From contig NZ_PHRG01000005.1 of the NCBI RefSeq assembly GCF_002803605.1, positions 1 to 64,000 of the forward strand: a DNA stretch of 64,000 bases, given 5' to 3'. Within the stretch, counting starts at the first letter, position 1; each line of letters starts with the position of its first letter. Made by a program: the position numbers and the translations under genes. Source of the stretch: Acinetobacter pseudolwoffii. Its GTDB lineage: Bacteria > Pseudomonadota > Gammaproteobacteria > Pseudomonadales > Moraxellaceae. Below, in pieces: positions 7,786 to 17,804 of this stretch. The notes below the pieces were generated by a model. That model searched no databases, was not told the origin of the DNA, and worked only from the letters and a program-made list of their open reading frames with translations.

Positions 7786-9141
7786 ATGGCGTCTCAGGAA
7801 TACGCTACTCAAAAAACGAGTATAGACGCACAAGCACTGATTAATGATGCACCGATTAGCAAATATCAGTGGTTGATCGCAATTGTATGTTTTCTCATTG
7901 TTTTTGTTGATGGTATTGATACTGCGGCAATGGGTTTTATTGCTCCAGCCTTGGCACAAGACTGGGGGATAGACCGCTCGCAACTCGGTCCTGTGATGAG
8001 TGCTGCTTTAGGCGGCATGATTATTGGTGCTTTGGTGTCTGGCCCAACCGCTGACCGCTTTGGGCGAAAGATTGTTTTAAGTGTTTCGATGCTGATTTTT
8101 GGTGGCTTTACTTTGGCATCAGCCTATGCAGCGGACTTAAATACCTTGGTGGTCCTTCGCTTTTTAACCGGTATTGGTTTGGGTGCTGCGATGCCGAATG
8201 CAACCACACTATTTTCTGAATATTGCCCGCAGCGCTCTCGCTCGCTACTCGTGACCTGTATGTTCTGTGGTTACAACTTGGGTATGGCAACAGGTGGTTT
8301 CATCAGCAGTTGGTTGATCCCAACCTTTGGTTGGCACAGCTTATTTTTACTGGGCGGTTGGTCGCCACTGATTTTGATGATCTTGGTGATTTTCTTCTTA
8401 CCTGAATCTTATCGTTTCTTGATTGTGAAAGGTCGTGACCCCGAAAAAGTTCGCAAAATTCTAACGCGTATTGCACCGACGCAAGTACATGGTGTTACTG
8501 AGTTTCATGTACCTGAAGAAAAAACGGAAGGTGGAGAGAAGAAAGGTGTGTTTGGCATGCTGTTCTCTCAGAAATATGTCAAAGGCACGGTTTTATTGTG
8601 GCTGACCTATTTTATGGGTTTGGTGATGATTTATCTACTCACCAGTTGGTTACCAACCTTAATGCGTGAAACTGGCGCAACGATGGAACGTGCTGCATTT
8701 ATCGGTGGTTTATTCCAGTTTGGTGGTGTCCTCAGTGCTTTATTTATTGGCTGGGCAATGGACCGTTTCAACCCGAACCGCATTATTGCAGGCTTTTACT
8801 TTGTCGCTGGGATCTTTGCCTTTGCCGTTGGTCAGAGCTTAGCAAATCCAACCTTACTTGCCATTTTAGTGCTTTGCGCAGGTGTTGCAATTAATGGTGC
8901 GCAGTCGGCAATGCCAGCACTCAGTGCTCGTTTTTATCCAACCCAATGCCGTGCAACAGGTGTGGCGTGGATGTCTGGGATTGGACGTTTTGGTGCGGTA
9001 TTTGGTGCTTGGATCGGTGCGGTATTACTCGGCAATGACTGGTCGTTTACAGCTATTTTAAGTCTGCTGTTAATTCCAGCAACAGCAGCAGCAGTCGCTA
9101 TTTTTGTTAAATCACTGGTTGCACATACCGATGCGACCTAA
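7786..9141 (+). CDS. pcaK: 4-hydroxybenzoate/protocatechuate MFS transporter
   Basis: PcaK is an inner-membrane aromatic acid/H+ symporter of the AAHS family, with 451 residues and about 12 hydrophobic segments. The MFS loop motif DRFGRK is in the second segment pair (SGPTADRFGRKIV), and the D in the first membrane helix (FVDGIDTAAMGF) is typical of the family. A strong AAGGAGG site precedes the ATG. It sits between pcaD and pcaC as in A. baylyi, so import of protocatechuate or 4-hydroxybenzoate is the likely role. Exact substrate range cannot be read from the sequence. Confidence 0.93.
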   Translation: MASQEYATQKTSIDAQALINDAPISKYQWLIAIVCFLIVFVDGIDTAAMGFIAPALAQDWGIDRSQLGPVMSAALGGMIIGALVSGPTADRFGRKIVLSVSMLIFGGFTLASAYAADLNTLVVLRFLTGIGLGAAMPNATTLFSEYCPQRSRSLLVTCMFCGYNLGMATGGFISSWLIPTFGWHSLFLLGGWSPLILMILVIFFLPESYRFLIVKGRDPEKVRKILTRIAPTQVHGVTEFHVPEEKTEGGEKKGVFGMLFSQKYVKGTVLLWLTYFMGLVMIYLLTSWLPTLMRETGATMERAAFIGGLFQFGGVLSALFIGWAMDRFNPNRIIAGFYFVAGIFAFAVGQSLANPTLLAILVLCAGVAINGAQSAMPALSARFYPTQCRATGVAWMSGIGRFGAVFGAWIGAVLLGNDWSFTAILSLLLIPATAAAVAIFVKSLVAHTDAT

Positions 9142-9155
9142 TTGAGGTTTCTCCC

Positions 9156-9590
9156 ATGAATGATGAACAACGTTATGAACAAGGAATCACCGTACGCACC
9201 GAAGTGCTGGGTGAAAAGCATGTCGGTCGTTCACTTGAGAACTTGAATGATTTCAATGCCGACTTCCAAAACTTTATTAGCCGTTTTGCATGGGGCGAAG
9301 TCTGGTCTAGACCAGGCATGCCGCGCCACACCCGTAGCTTAGTCACCATTGCCGTGTTATTGGCATTGGGCCGTGAAGACGAATTGCGTATGCATTTACG
9401 TGCTTGTTTTAACAATGGTGTGACCAAGAACGACTTAAAAGAATTGATTTTGCACTGTTCATTGTATGCCGGTTTACCTGCAGCCAATGCAGCCATGCAC
9501 ATGGCAGAAGAAGTTTTTGCAGATTTGGGCATTGCCCCGCAAAAGTTGAGCGAACAGCAGCTTAGCCAAGAACCAACAAATCAAGAGTAA
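9156..9590 (+). CDS. pcaC: 4-carboxymuconolactone decarboxylase
   Basis: PcaC decarboxylates gamma-carboxymuconolactone to the enol-lactone used by PcaD. The 144-residue protein belongs to the CMD/AhpD-like fold. The conserved block HTRSLVTIAVLLALGRE is followed by LRMHLRACFNNG and HCSLYAGLPAANAAM. It is slightly longer than the usual ~130 residues because of a C-terminal Gln/Glu-rich tail. It follows pcaK by 14 bp with GAGG upstream and is co-transcribed with the dioxygenase genes. Confidence 0.94.
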   Translation: MNDEQRYEQGITVRTEVLGEKHVGRSLENLNDFNADFQNFISRFAWGEVWSRPGMPRHTRSLVTIAVLLALGREDELRMHLRACFNNGVTKNDLKELILHCSLYAGLPAANAAMHMAEEVFADLGIAPQKLSEQQLSQEPTNQE

Positions 9591-9604
9591 TGGAACAAGA
9601 TTAA

Positions 9605-10342
<738 letters not shown>

Positions 10343-10357
10343 TTCAGGGAGAACAAT

Positions 10358-10987
10358 ATGAACCATTGGAACTTTCAAGAATTGCATGAAACGCCATCTC
10401 AAACAGGTGGACCATACGTACACATTGGTTTGTTGCCACAACAAGCCAACATCGAAGTGTTTGAAAATAACTTTAATAACCAGTTAGTTAAAGAAAACAC
10501 TTTAGGCGAACGTATTCGCTTAGAAGGTCAGGTGTTTGACGGCTTAGGTTTACCATTACGTGATGTTTTAATCGAGATTTGGCAGGCAGATGCCAACGGC
10601 ATCTATCCAAGTGCGGCCGATATTCAAGGCAAAGTGGTGGATCCAAACTTCCTCGGTTGGGGGCGTACAGGCGCAGACTTCGAAACTGGTTTTTGGAGTT
10701 TTAATACCATTAAACCGGGTGCGGTTCCGGGCCGTAAAGGCACAACTCAGGCACCGCATATTGCGCTGATCATCTTTGCTCGCGGAATTAACATTGGCTT
10801 GAATACCCGTGTGTATTTTGAAGATGAAGCAGAAGCCAATGCGCAAGACCCAGTGCTGAAAGGCATTGAGTGGGCACCGCGTCGTCAGACGCTCATTGCA
10901 AAACGTGAACAGCGCGACGGTGAAGTGGTTTATCGCTTTGACATTCGTATACAAGGCGAAAACGAAACAGTTTTTCTAGATATCTAA
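10358..10987 (+). CDS. pcaG: Protocatechuate 3,4-dioxygenase alpha subunit
   Basis: PcaG is the structural partner of PcaH, with the same intradiol dioxygenase fold. It lacks the full iron-binding set: the positions of the two tyrosines and the paired histidines are replaced (NGIYPSA, APHIALIIF). The 209 residues start MNHWNFQELHETPSQT, the usual beginning for this subunit, with GGGAG upstream. The 149-bp gap to quiB contains an 8-bp inverted repeat (ATACGTGG...CCACGTAT, about 11041-11085) but no obvious terminator, so read-through into the qui genes is likely. Confidence 0.96.
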   Translation: MNHWNFQELHETPSQTGGPYVHIGLLPQQANIEVFENNFNNQLVKENTLGERIRLEGQVFDGLGLPLRDVLIEIWQADANGIYPSAADIQGKVVDPNFLGWGRTGADFETGFWSFNTIKPGAVPGRKGTTQAPHIALIIFARGINIGLNTRVYFEDEAEANAQDPVLKGIEWAPRRQTLIAKREQRDGEVVYRFDIRIQGENETVFLDI

Positions 10988-11136
10988 GTTGATTCAGTTC
11001 AGTGCAGAACACTTTGCACTGGCTCGATAGATAAAAGTTTATACGTGGTGATGGTATGACCTATTTCATTCATCCCACGTATGCTTGCGGATGACGATAA
11101 AAGTCAGACAATAGTTTGAAAATACAAGGAAATGTA

Positions 11137-11991
11137 ATGATGAAAATTAAAAAATTAGCAATGCAACTCTGCTTAAGCAGTGCTGTTATCGCCGCAATGC
11201 CAGCATTTGCAGCGGAAGTTGCTCCTACGACACAACACTATATAGTGAAAAACCTCAATATTGGTGACTTACCTGTCAAAACTATTGTGCCGATTACCGC
11301 AAAGACAGCAGAGCAAGCCATGGCCCAAGCGCAAGTGATTGCCAGCAATCCTGATGTCGATTTGGCTGAGTTTCGTATCGACTTATTGGAATTTTCTGCT
11401 GACACGAAAAAAGTGATCGCACTTGGTCATCAACTCAATCAGATTTTGAAAGATAAACCGATGATTGCCACCATTCGTACCCATAATGAAGGCGGTAAAA
11501 TGACGGTAACTGATCAAGACTATGAAAAAATTTATCGTGAATACCTCAAAGCACCTTTCATGCAATTGCTGGATATCGAGATGTTCCGTGATGCAGGCAG
11601 CGTGGCAAAATTGACCAAATTAGCGCATGATCAACATGTGTTGGTGATCATGTCGAATCACGATTTTAATAAGACCCCAGAACAACAAGAAATTGAAAAC
11701 CGTTTGCTGAAACAAGACCAAATGGGCGCAGATATTTTGAAAATTGCGGTAATGCCGAAATCTAAACAAGATGTCATGACCTTAATGAATGCAACGCTTG
11801 CTGTGAGCCAAAAAAGTCAAAAACCATTACTGACCATGTCGATGGGGCAATTGGGCACGATCTCGCGTGTCGCTACTGCCAACATGGGTAGTAGCCTAAG
11901 TTTTGGCATGATTGGTGAGGCTTCAGCACCGGGTCAAATTGATGTGACTCAACTTAAACAGTTCCTTAAAACTGTTCAGCCTACACCTTAA
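11137..11991 (+). CDS. quiB: Periplasmic type I 3-dehydroquinate dehydratase
   Basis: QuiB converts 3-dehydroquinate to 3-dehydroshikimate in the catabolic direction. The protein has 284 residues. A clear Sec signal peptide (KKLAMQLCLSSAVIAAMPAFA-A, residues about 3-26) places it in the periplasm, unlike biosynthetic AroD. The type I aldolase core has H175 (SNHDFN) and the Schiff-base lysine K202 (DILKIAVMP). The substrate-binding FRIDLLEF corresponds to EWRxDH. The ATG at 11137 follows AAGGA by 6 bases. It works between QuiA and QuiC. Confidence 0.92.
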   Translation: MMKIKKLAMQLCLSSAVIAAMPAFAAEVAPTTQHYIVKNLNIGDLPVKTIVPITAKTAEQAMAQAQVIASNPDVDLAEFRIDLLEFSADTKKVIALGHQLNQILKDKPMIATIRTHNEGGKMTVTDQDYEKIYREYLKAPFMQLLDIEMFRDAGSVAKLTKLAHDQHVLVIMSNHDFNKTPEQQEIENRLLKQDQMGADILKIAVMPKSKQDVMTLMNATLAVSQKSQKPLLTMSMGQLGTISRVATANMGSSLSFGMIGEASAPGQIDVTQLKQFLKTVQPTP

Positions 11992-12018
11992 GACTTCCAG
12001 ACATAAAAGGATTTAAAG

Positions 12019-13479
12019 ATGCAATCATCAACTTTACGTTTAACGACTTTGGCATTGGGTTTAGTGGCTTCAGGTTTTGCCAGTGCAGAAACTTATATTG
12101 TTGACCGCTATCAGGACGATAGTGCGAAAGGTTCATTACGCTGGGCAATTGAACAATCGAATGCCAATGCAGCGCAAGAAAATGAAATTCAAATCCAAGC
12201 TGTGGGTAAAGCCCCCTATGCAATTAAACTGAATCAGCCTTTACCGCCGATCAAATCTTCAGTAAAGATCATTGGGACGCAATGGGACAAAACAGGCGAG
12301 TTTATTGCAATTGATGGTTCAAACTATATTAAAGGCGAAGGTGCTAAAGCCTGCCCAGGCGCAAACCCAGAGCAGTATGGCACCAACGTCCGTACCATGA
12401 CGTTGCCGGGTCTGGTGCTGCAAGATGTCAATGGCGTGACTTTAAAAGGTCTCGATATCCACCGTTTCTGTATCGGTATCCTGATTAACCGTTCGAGCAA
12501 CAACCTAATTCAGCATAACCGCATCAGTAATAACTACGGTGGTTCAGGTGTGATGCTGACAGGTGATGATGGTAAAGGTAATCCAACTTCAACCACCACC
12601 AATAACAACAAGGTCTTAAATAACTTGTTTGTAGACAATGGCGATGGTCTAGAGCTGACGCGTGGTGCGGCATTTAACCTAGTTGCGAATAACCTGTTCA
12701 CTTCAACCAAAGCTAACCCAGAACCATCTCAGGGTATTGAAATTCTTTGGGGCAATGACAACGCAGTAGTGGGCAACAAGTTTGAAAACTATTCTGATGG
12801 TTTGCAAATTAACTGGGGTAAACGTAACTACGTTGCCTATAACGAGCTGACCAATAACTCGATTGGCTTTAACTTAACGGGTGATGGCAACATCTTTGAC
12901 AGCAACAAAGTGCATGGTAACCGCATTGGGATTGCAGTACGTTCTGAAAAAGATGCCAATGCACGTACCACGCTGACCAAAAATTTAATTTGGGACAATG
13001 GTAAAGATATTAAGCGTTGTGAAGCAGGCGGTTCATGTGTACCAAACCAACGTCTAGGTGCCATTGTATTTGCTGTGCCTGCGCTTGAACATGCAGGTTT
13101 TGTCGGTTCTCGTGGTGGTGGTGTGGTGATTGAAGATGCAAAACTTCAAAAAACTTGCACACAGCCAAATGAGCAAGGCTGTAATGCGATGCCAAACCAA
13201 AACATCCAAGCACCGCGTTTAAGCTATAGCAAAGGACAAATTACCGCGACAGTTCAAGGGCAACCAAATCAACGCTACCAAGTTGAATTCTTTGCCAATC
13301 GTCAAGCGAATAGTCAAGAAGCTGAACAGTACTTAGGGGCTCAAGTACTCACAACCAATGCACAAGGTCAAGGTCAAGCCTCTTGGAAAGCACTGAGTGG
13401 TGCTGCAAGTGCGACAGCGAATGTAACCGACCATTTGGGTGCAACTTCTGAACTCAGCCCAGCCGTTCGCATTAAATAA
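12019..13479 (+). CDS. quiC: Periplasmic 3-dehydroshikimate dehydratase, beta-helix type
   Basis: QuiC makes protocatechuate from 3-dehydroshikimate, joining quinate breakdown to the pca pathway. The 486 residues begin with a signal peptide (MQSSTLRLTTLALGLVASGFASA). A CSLREA-like opening (GSLRWAIEQSNAN) and many right-handed beta-helix repeats follow (NNLIQHNRISNNYGGSG, NFIF-like rungs to about residue 330). An Ig-like C-terminal segment comes last. It is unrelated to the TIM-barrel DSD enzymes such as AsbF. Identity comes from the operon position and family recognition; the catalytic residues are not obvious to me. Confidence 0.88.
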   Translation: MQSSTLRLTTLALGLVASGFASAETYIVDRYQDDSAKGSLRWAIEQSNANAAQENEIQIQAVGKAPYAIKLNQPLPPIKSSVKIIGTQWDKTGEFIAIDGSNYIKGEGAKACPGANPEQYGTNVRTMTLPGLVLQDVNGVTLKGLDIHRFCIGILINRSSNNLIQHNRISNNYGGSGVMLTGDDGKGNPTSTTTNNNKVLNNLFVDNGDGLELTRGAAFNLVANNLFTSTKANPEPSQGIEILWGNDNAVVGNKFENYSDGLQINWGKRNYVAYNELTNNSIGFNLTGDGNIFDSNKVHGNRIGIAVRSEKDANARTTLTKNLIWDNGKDIKRCEAGGSCVPNQRLGAIVFAVPALEHAGFVGSRGGGVVIEDAKLQKTCTQPNEQGCNAMPNQNIQAPRLSYSKGQITATVQGQPNQRYQVEFFANRQANSQEAEQYLGAQVLTTNAQGQGQASWKALSGAASATANVTDHLGATSELSPAVRIK

Positions 13480-13539
13480 TAAAAACCGCATGGAAAGCTC
13501 ACTTTAGTTGAGCTTTCCTCACAAAAAAGGATGTTTGGT

Positions 13540-14859
13540 ATGCAACAACTATTAAAACTTGGCACATTATCTTTGGCACTTTTAACTTGCCAACTGGCTT
13601 CTGCAAATGAATTTTATTCGGCTGATCGTCAATGGTTATTTGGGGATTGGAACGGTGAGCGGAAGCAACTGGAAGATCAAGGCTATAAATTTACTGCGGC
13701 AATTATGAGTCAGGCGGCAACCAATCTGGATGGTGGTTATAACGATGACAATACCTTGGAAAATGCAGGGCAGCTAACCTTAGGTGCTAATTTTGATTTG
13801 AATAAAATTGCAGGTTGGGAAAATACCACAGCAGGCTTGATGATTACCAAACGTGATGGTAATGCCTTAACGCTTGAACGCATTAAAGACCCTCGTGCCA
13901 GCACCTTGGGCAACAGCCAAGAAATTTATGGTCGTGGCAAAATTTGGCGTTTGACCCAAGCATGGATCAAAACAGGATTTGACGACAACCGTGTCCAATT
14001 TAAGATTGGACGTATGGGCATGTCGGATGACTTTAACAGCTCGCAATGTGAGTTTCAGAACTTACTTTTGTGTGGTGGACAGTTAGGTAAGTCCATCGGT
14101 TCGATTTGGTATAACTGGCCTGTCAGCTTATGGGGCACCAATGTTAAATACCAATTTGCATCAGACTGGTCACTTGGTGTTGGGGTCTATGAAGTCAACC
14201 CAGACAATGTCAAAACAGACTCAGACAGTGATGGCTTTAACCTCGATATGGACAATGTCGAAGGGGCGACTATTCCAGTTGAACTGGTATGGAAACCAAA
14301 ACTTGCCACATTTAATAGTTTACCGGGCGAATATAAACTCGGTGCACTGTATTCCACAGCAGAAGCTAAAGATGTGGGCACATCAGGAGAAATCCACGAT
14401 GGCAAATATAGTTTTTGGTTGAATGCTCAACAACAACTGACTCAACACGGAGCTGATCCGAAGCGTGGTTTATATATCAGTTTTAATGGCGTAGTGAACG
14501 ATAAGGCCACAACATTTGTAGAAAGTACACAACAACTGGCGCTTTGGTACAAAGGTCCTTTCGATAGTCGCCCTAATGACTCCATCGGTTTTGGTTTAGC
14601 CAATTATGTCGTGAATGATCGTGCGACGGACAAGCAAATCGCCACCAATGAAGGTCGTGGTTATTACAGTTACGATGCAGTTGCGAGTGATTATGTCCCA
14701 ATTCAACATGATGAGCTCAATGTTGAGTTGAACTATACCTATCAGTGGTCACCTGTGGTGATGCTCAGACCCAACCTACAATATATCTATCAACCCTCTG
14801 GCGTGAAAGAAGTGGATGATGCTTGGGTGGCGGGTCTTAGCGTTAAGGTGAATTTTTAA
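13540..14859 (+). CDS. quiX: OprB-like outer-membrane porin QuiX
   Basis: This is a likely outer-membrane channel for quinate or shikimate. The protein has about 439 residues, a signal peptide (MQQLLKLGTLSLALLTCQLASA) and the OprB beginning (QWLFGDWNGERKQLEDQGYKF). It is rich in alternating beta strands and ends in F (VKVNF), the usual outer-membrane insertion signal. The start at 13540 is chosen because AAGGA is 8 bases upstream; another ATG is at 13531. In A. baylyi quiX sits between quiC and quiA, and the same is seen here. Substrate specificity is inferred from context only. Confidence 0.88.
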   Translation: MQQLLKLGTLSLALLTCQLASANEFYSADRQWLFGDWNGERKQLEDQGYKFTAAIMSQAATNLDGGYNDDNTLENAGQLTLGANFDLNKIAGWENTTAGLMITKRDGNALTLERIKDPRASTLGNSQEIYGRGKIWRLTQAWIKTGFDDNRVQFKIGRMGMSDDFNSSQCEFQNLLLCGGQLGKSIGSIWYNWPVSLWGTNVKYQFASDWSLGVGVYEVNPDNVKTDSDSDGFNLDMDNVEGATIPVELVWKPKLATFNSLPGEYKLGALYSTAEAKDVGTSGEIHDGKYSFWLNAQQQLTQHGADPKRGLYISFNGVVNDKATTFVESTQQLALWYKGPFDSRPNDSIGFGLANYVVNDRATDKQIATNEGRGYYSYDAVASDYVPIQHDELNVELNYTYQWSPVVMLRPNLQYIYQPSGVKEVDDAWVAGLSVKVNF

Positions 14860-14912
14860 TCGTTTTTAAAGTGAAAGAGTGTTTAAAATGTAAGCAATAC
14901 TATTGCTGAGCC

Positions 14913-15180
14913 AGGGGCTGTTGACACTTCATCTATGCTTGCGACAACGAGTATTTTTTAGATGATACTAGGCGCGAAATACGCAATTTAGTCATTCTAA
15001 ATAAGTGGTTCGCAACAACGTAGCATCAAAAAATACTCTAGTCCTAAAAGGGTGTGGCTAAAATCTTCACAGGCATCGTTATGAAACTTGAAAATAGTCC
15101 CACTATTGTCATCGTTCCATGCCTTGCCTGCTCAATTTTAGCCTACAACGCAAGCCATTTATGAAATATCAACAGCCCCT
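14913..15180. mobile_element. 268-bp MITE-like element with terminal inverted repeats
   Basis: The left end (AGGGGCTGTTGACACTTCAT...CTTGCG, 14913-14942) and the reversed right end (AGGGGCTGTTGATATTTCAT...CTTGCG, to 15180) match over about 30 bp with few differences. No open frame fills the interior. Outside the repeats, AAAGAGTGTTTA at about 14873-14886 on the left matches TAAACACTCTTT directly after 15180 on the right. The full inverted repeat therefore probably starts further out, with about 27 bp inserted in the left arm. The element fills most of the 445-bp gap between quiX and quiA. Confidence 0.7.
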
Positions 15181-15304
15181 AAACACTCTTTTTTCATTGT
15201 TGAAGCAAGTTAATTGTGGATGCTCAAAGTTTGGATGTGGTGTGAATGATGCTCAAAACAAAGTAGGCGAGATCATTTAAAACACAGCATTTGGAGTAAA
15301 AAGT

Positions 15305-17728
15305 ATGTCCGAATCGCAATCTCAACCCATATTTAAAATATGGTGCTTTATATTAGGCTTAGCTTTATTGCTGACTGGCTTATTTTATTTAATCGGTGGT
15401 GGAAAACTGATTAGTCTAGGTGGTTCTTGGTACTTCCTGATTGCAGGTTTATTGACCACTATTTCCGCAATATTTATTTTTAGAAAAAAAGCATTGGGTG
15501 TCTGGATTTTTGCACTGGTTTTTCTTGGAACCTTGGTTTGGGCACTGTTTGATGCAGGTTGGGATTTTTGGGCACTCCATTCACGTTTAATGTTCCCTGC
15601 GGGTTTATTTGCCGCACTGTGTTTTACCTTACCAGCTATTCGTAAGTACCAATTTCAAATTGCATCTTCAGCACCCGCTTATGCCTTAGGTGGTTTGACA
15701 GTGTTAGGTATGCTCGGTGGTTTGTATGGCATGTTTATTCCACATCCAACGGTAAAAGCCAGTGGTGAAGAACTACCCCTAGTGCCTGTAACAGCTCAAA
15801 CTCAACAAGTGAATTGGTCGCACTATGGTAATGATGCCGGTGGAAGTCGTTTTGCTGCGTTGGATCAGATCAACCGAAATAATGTATCTAAGTTAAAGGA
15901 AGCATGGCGCTTTCAAACAGGCGATATGACTACAGGTACGGGTAATGGCGCAGAAGACCAGCTCACGCCTTTACAGGTCGGTGATAAAGTCTTTTTATGT
16001 ACACCGCATAACAACATTATTGCTTTAGATGCTGACACAGGTAAACAAATCTGGAAAGCTGAAGTGAACTCTAAAGCGGATGCTTGGGAGCGTTGCCGTG
16101 GTGTGGGTTACTTTGACTCGACTCAAGCCTTGGTACAACCGACTTTAGCCGGTGCAAGTGCGGTGACAGCGGTGGCAAACAATACCGCATGTCCACGTCG
16201 TGTTTATACCAATACACCTGACGGTCGTTTAATTGCAGTCAATGCCGATACAGGCGAACGCTGTAAAGACTTTGGTGTCGATGGAACGGTGAACTTACTG
16301 GAAGGTCTAGGTGCGGGCACGCAAGCGCCTCGTTTTGAAGTGACCTCGGCGCCAACCATTGCGGGAACTAGCATCATTGTCGGGAGTCGTATTGCTGATA
16401 ACTTTGCAGCGGATATGCCAGGTGGCGTGATTCGTGCTTATGATGTGATTACTGGGCAGCTACGCTGGGCTTTTGATCCACGTAACCCAAATCCAAACTA
16501 TGTCCTAAAACCGGGTGAAATCTATAAACGTAGTTCAGCTAACTCTTGGGCGGCAATGTCCTACGACCCGCAAATGAACACGGTGTTCTTACCGATGGGC
16601 AGTTCCTCAGTCGATGTTTGGGGCGGAAACCGTCAACCTGTAGATCATAAGTACAATTCTTCTGTTTTGGCTTTGGATGCAACCACAGGTAAAGAAAAGT
16701 GGGTTTATCAAACCGTTCACAATGATCTTTGGGACTTCGATTTACCCATGCAGCCAAGCTTGGTCGATTTTCCAATGCAAAATGGGCAAACCAAACCTGC
16801 TGTCGTCATTGGCACCAAGTCTGGTCAGTTCTTTGTACTCGACCGTGTGACAGGCAAGCCTTTAACTAAAGTGGTTGAACAACCTGTCAAAGCTGCAGAT
16901 ATTCCTGATGAGCAATACAGTGCAACTCAGCCACGTTCAGTTGAAATGCCACAAATTGGCAATCAGACTTTGACTGAATCGGACATGTGGGGCGCAACGC
17001 CATTTGACCAGTTGATGTGTCGCATTAACTTTAAATCCATGCGTTATGATGGTCTATTTACAGCACCGGGTTCTGATATATCTTTGAGTTTTCCGGGTTC
17101 GTTGGGTGGGATGAACTGGGGCAGTATCGCATTTGACCCAACGCATCGTTATATGTTTGTCAACGACATGCGCTTAGGTCTGTGGATTCAGCTGATTAAA
17201 CAAACGCCTGAAGATTTAAAACTTGAAGCCAGTGGTGGAGAGAAGGTCAACACAGGTATGGGCGCAGTGCCAATGAAAGGTACACCGTATAAAGTGAATA
17301 AAAACCGCTTTATGTCGGTATTGGGCATTCCATGCCAAAAACCACCATTCGGAACTATGACTGCGATTGATATGAAAACCCGTCAAGTGGCTTGGCAGGT
17401 GCCTTTAGGTACGGTTGAAGATACTGGTCCAATGGGCATTAAAATGGGCTTAAAAGCACCGATTGGTATGCCAACCATTGGTGGCCCAATGGCGACTCAA
17501 GGTGGTTTAGTGTTCTTTGCTGCAACACAAGACTTCTACTTGCGCGCCTTCAATTCATCTAATGGTGAAGAGTTATGGAAAGCGCGTTTACCCGTAGGTA
17601 GCCAAGGGACACCGATGAGCTACATTTCTCCAAAAACAGGCAAGCAATATGTGGTCATTTCCGCGGGTGGGGCACGTCAGTCGCCTGATCATGGTGATTA
17701 TGTGGTTGCGTATAGCTTAGCCGATTAA
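15305..17728 (+). CDS. quiA: PQQ-dependent quinate/shikimate dehydrogenase
   Basis: QuiA oxidises quinate to 3-dehydroquinate (and shikimate to 3-dehydroshikimate) on the outer face of the inner membrane and feeds electrons to ubiquinone. In the 807 residues, about 5 membrane helices come first (to about 145). An eight-bladed PQQ propeller follows, with family motifs WSHYGNDAGGSRFAALDQIN, GDMTTGTG, VHNDLWDFDLP and GTPMSYISPKTGKQYVV. The ATG at 15305 has GGAG upstream. A hairpin terminator follows at 17745. The MITE-like element upstream separates it from quiX, so it may have its own promoter or depend on read-through. Confidence 0.95.
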   Translation: MSESQSQPIFKIWCFILGLALLLTGLFYLIGGGKLISLGGSWYFLIAGLLTTISAIFIFRKKALGVWIFALVFLGTLVWALFDAGWDFWALHSRLMFPAGLFAALCFTLPAIRKYQFQIASSAPAYALGGLTVLGMLGGLYGMFIPHPTVKASGEELPLVPVTAQTQQVNWSHYGNDAGGSRFAALDQINRNNVSKLKEAWRFQTGDMTTGTGNGAEDQLTPLQVGDKVFLCTPHNNIIALDADTGKQIWKAEVNSKADAWERCRGVGYFDSTQALVQPTLAGASAVTAVANNTACPRRVYTNTPDGRLIAVNADTGERCKDFGVDGTVNLLEGLGAGTQAPRFEVTSAPTIAGTSIIVGSRIADNFAADMPGGVIRAYDVITGQLRWAFDPRNPNPNYVLKPGEIYKRSSANSWAAMSYDPQMNTVFLPMGSSSVDVWGGNRQPVDHKYNSSVLALDATTGKEKWVYQTVHNDLWDFDLPMQPSLVDFPMQNGQTKPAVVIGTKSGQFFVLDRVTGKPLTKVVEQPVKAADIPDEQYSATQPRSVEMPQIGNQTLTESDMWGATPFDQLMCRINFKSMRYDGLFTAPGSDISLSFPGSLGGMNWGSIAFDPTHRYMFVNDMRLGLWIQLIKQTPEDLKLEASGGEKVNTGMGAVPMKGTPYKVNKNRFMSVLGIPCQKPPFGTMTAIDMKTRQVAWQVPLGTVEDTGPMGIKMGLKAPIGMPTIGGPMATQGGLVFFAATQDFYLRAFNSSNGEELWKARLPVGSQGTPMSYISPKTGKQYVVISAGGARQSPDHGDYVVAYSLAD

Positions 17729-17744
17729 AACGTTTTATTGTATG

Positions 17745-17778
17745 GGAAGCCTGTCGAGATGATAGGCTTCCTATTTTT
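17745..17778 (+). terminator. Rho-independent terminator after quiA
   Basis: An 8-bp perfect stem GGAAGCCT / AGGCTTCC (17745-17752 and 17764-17771) is followed by CTATTTTT. It lies 17 bp after the quiA stop and 27 bp before the next gene, so transcription of that gene needs read-through or a very short promoter region. Confidence 0.75.
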
Positions 17779-17804
17779 ATGGTAATAACAAGCAAGGAAA
17801 TATT

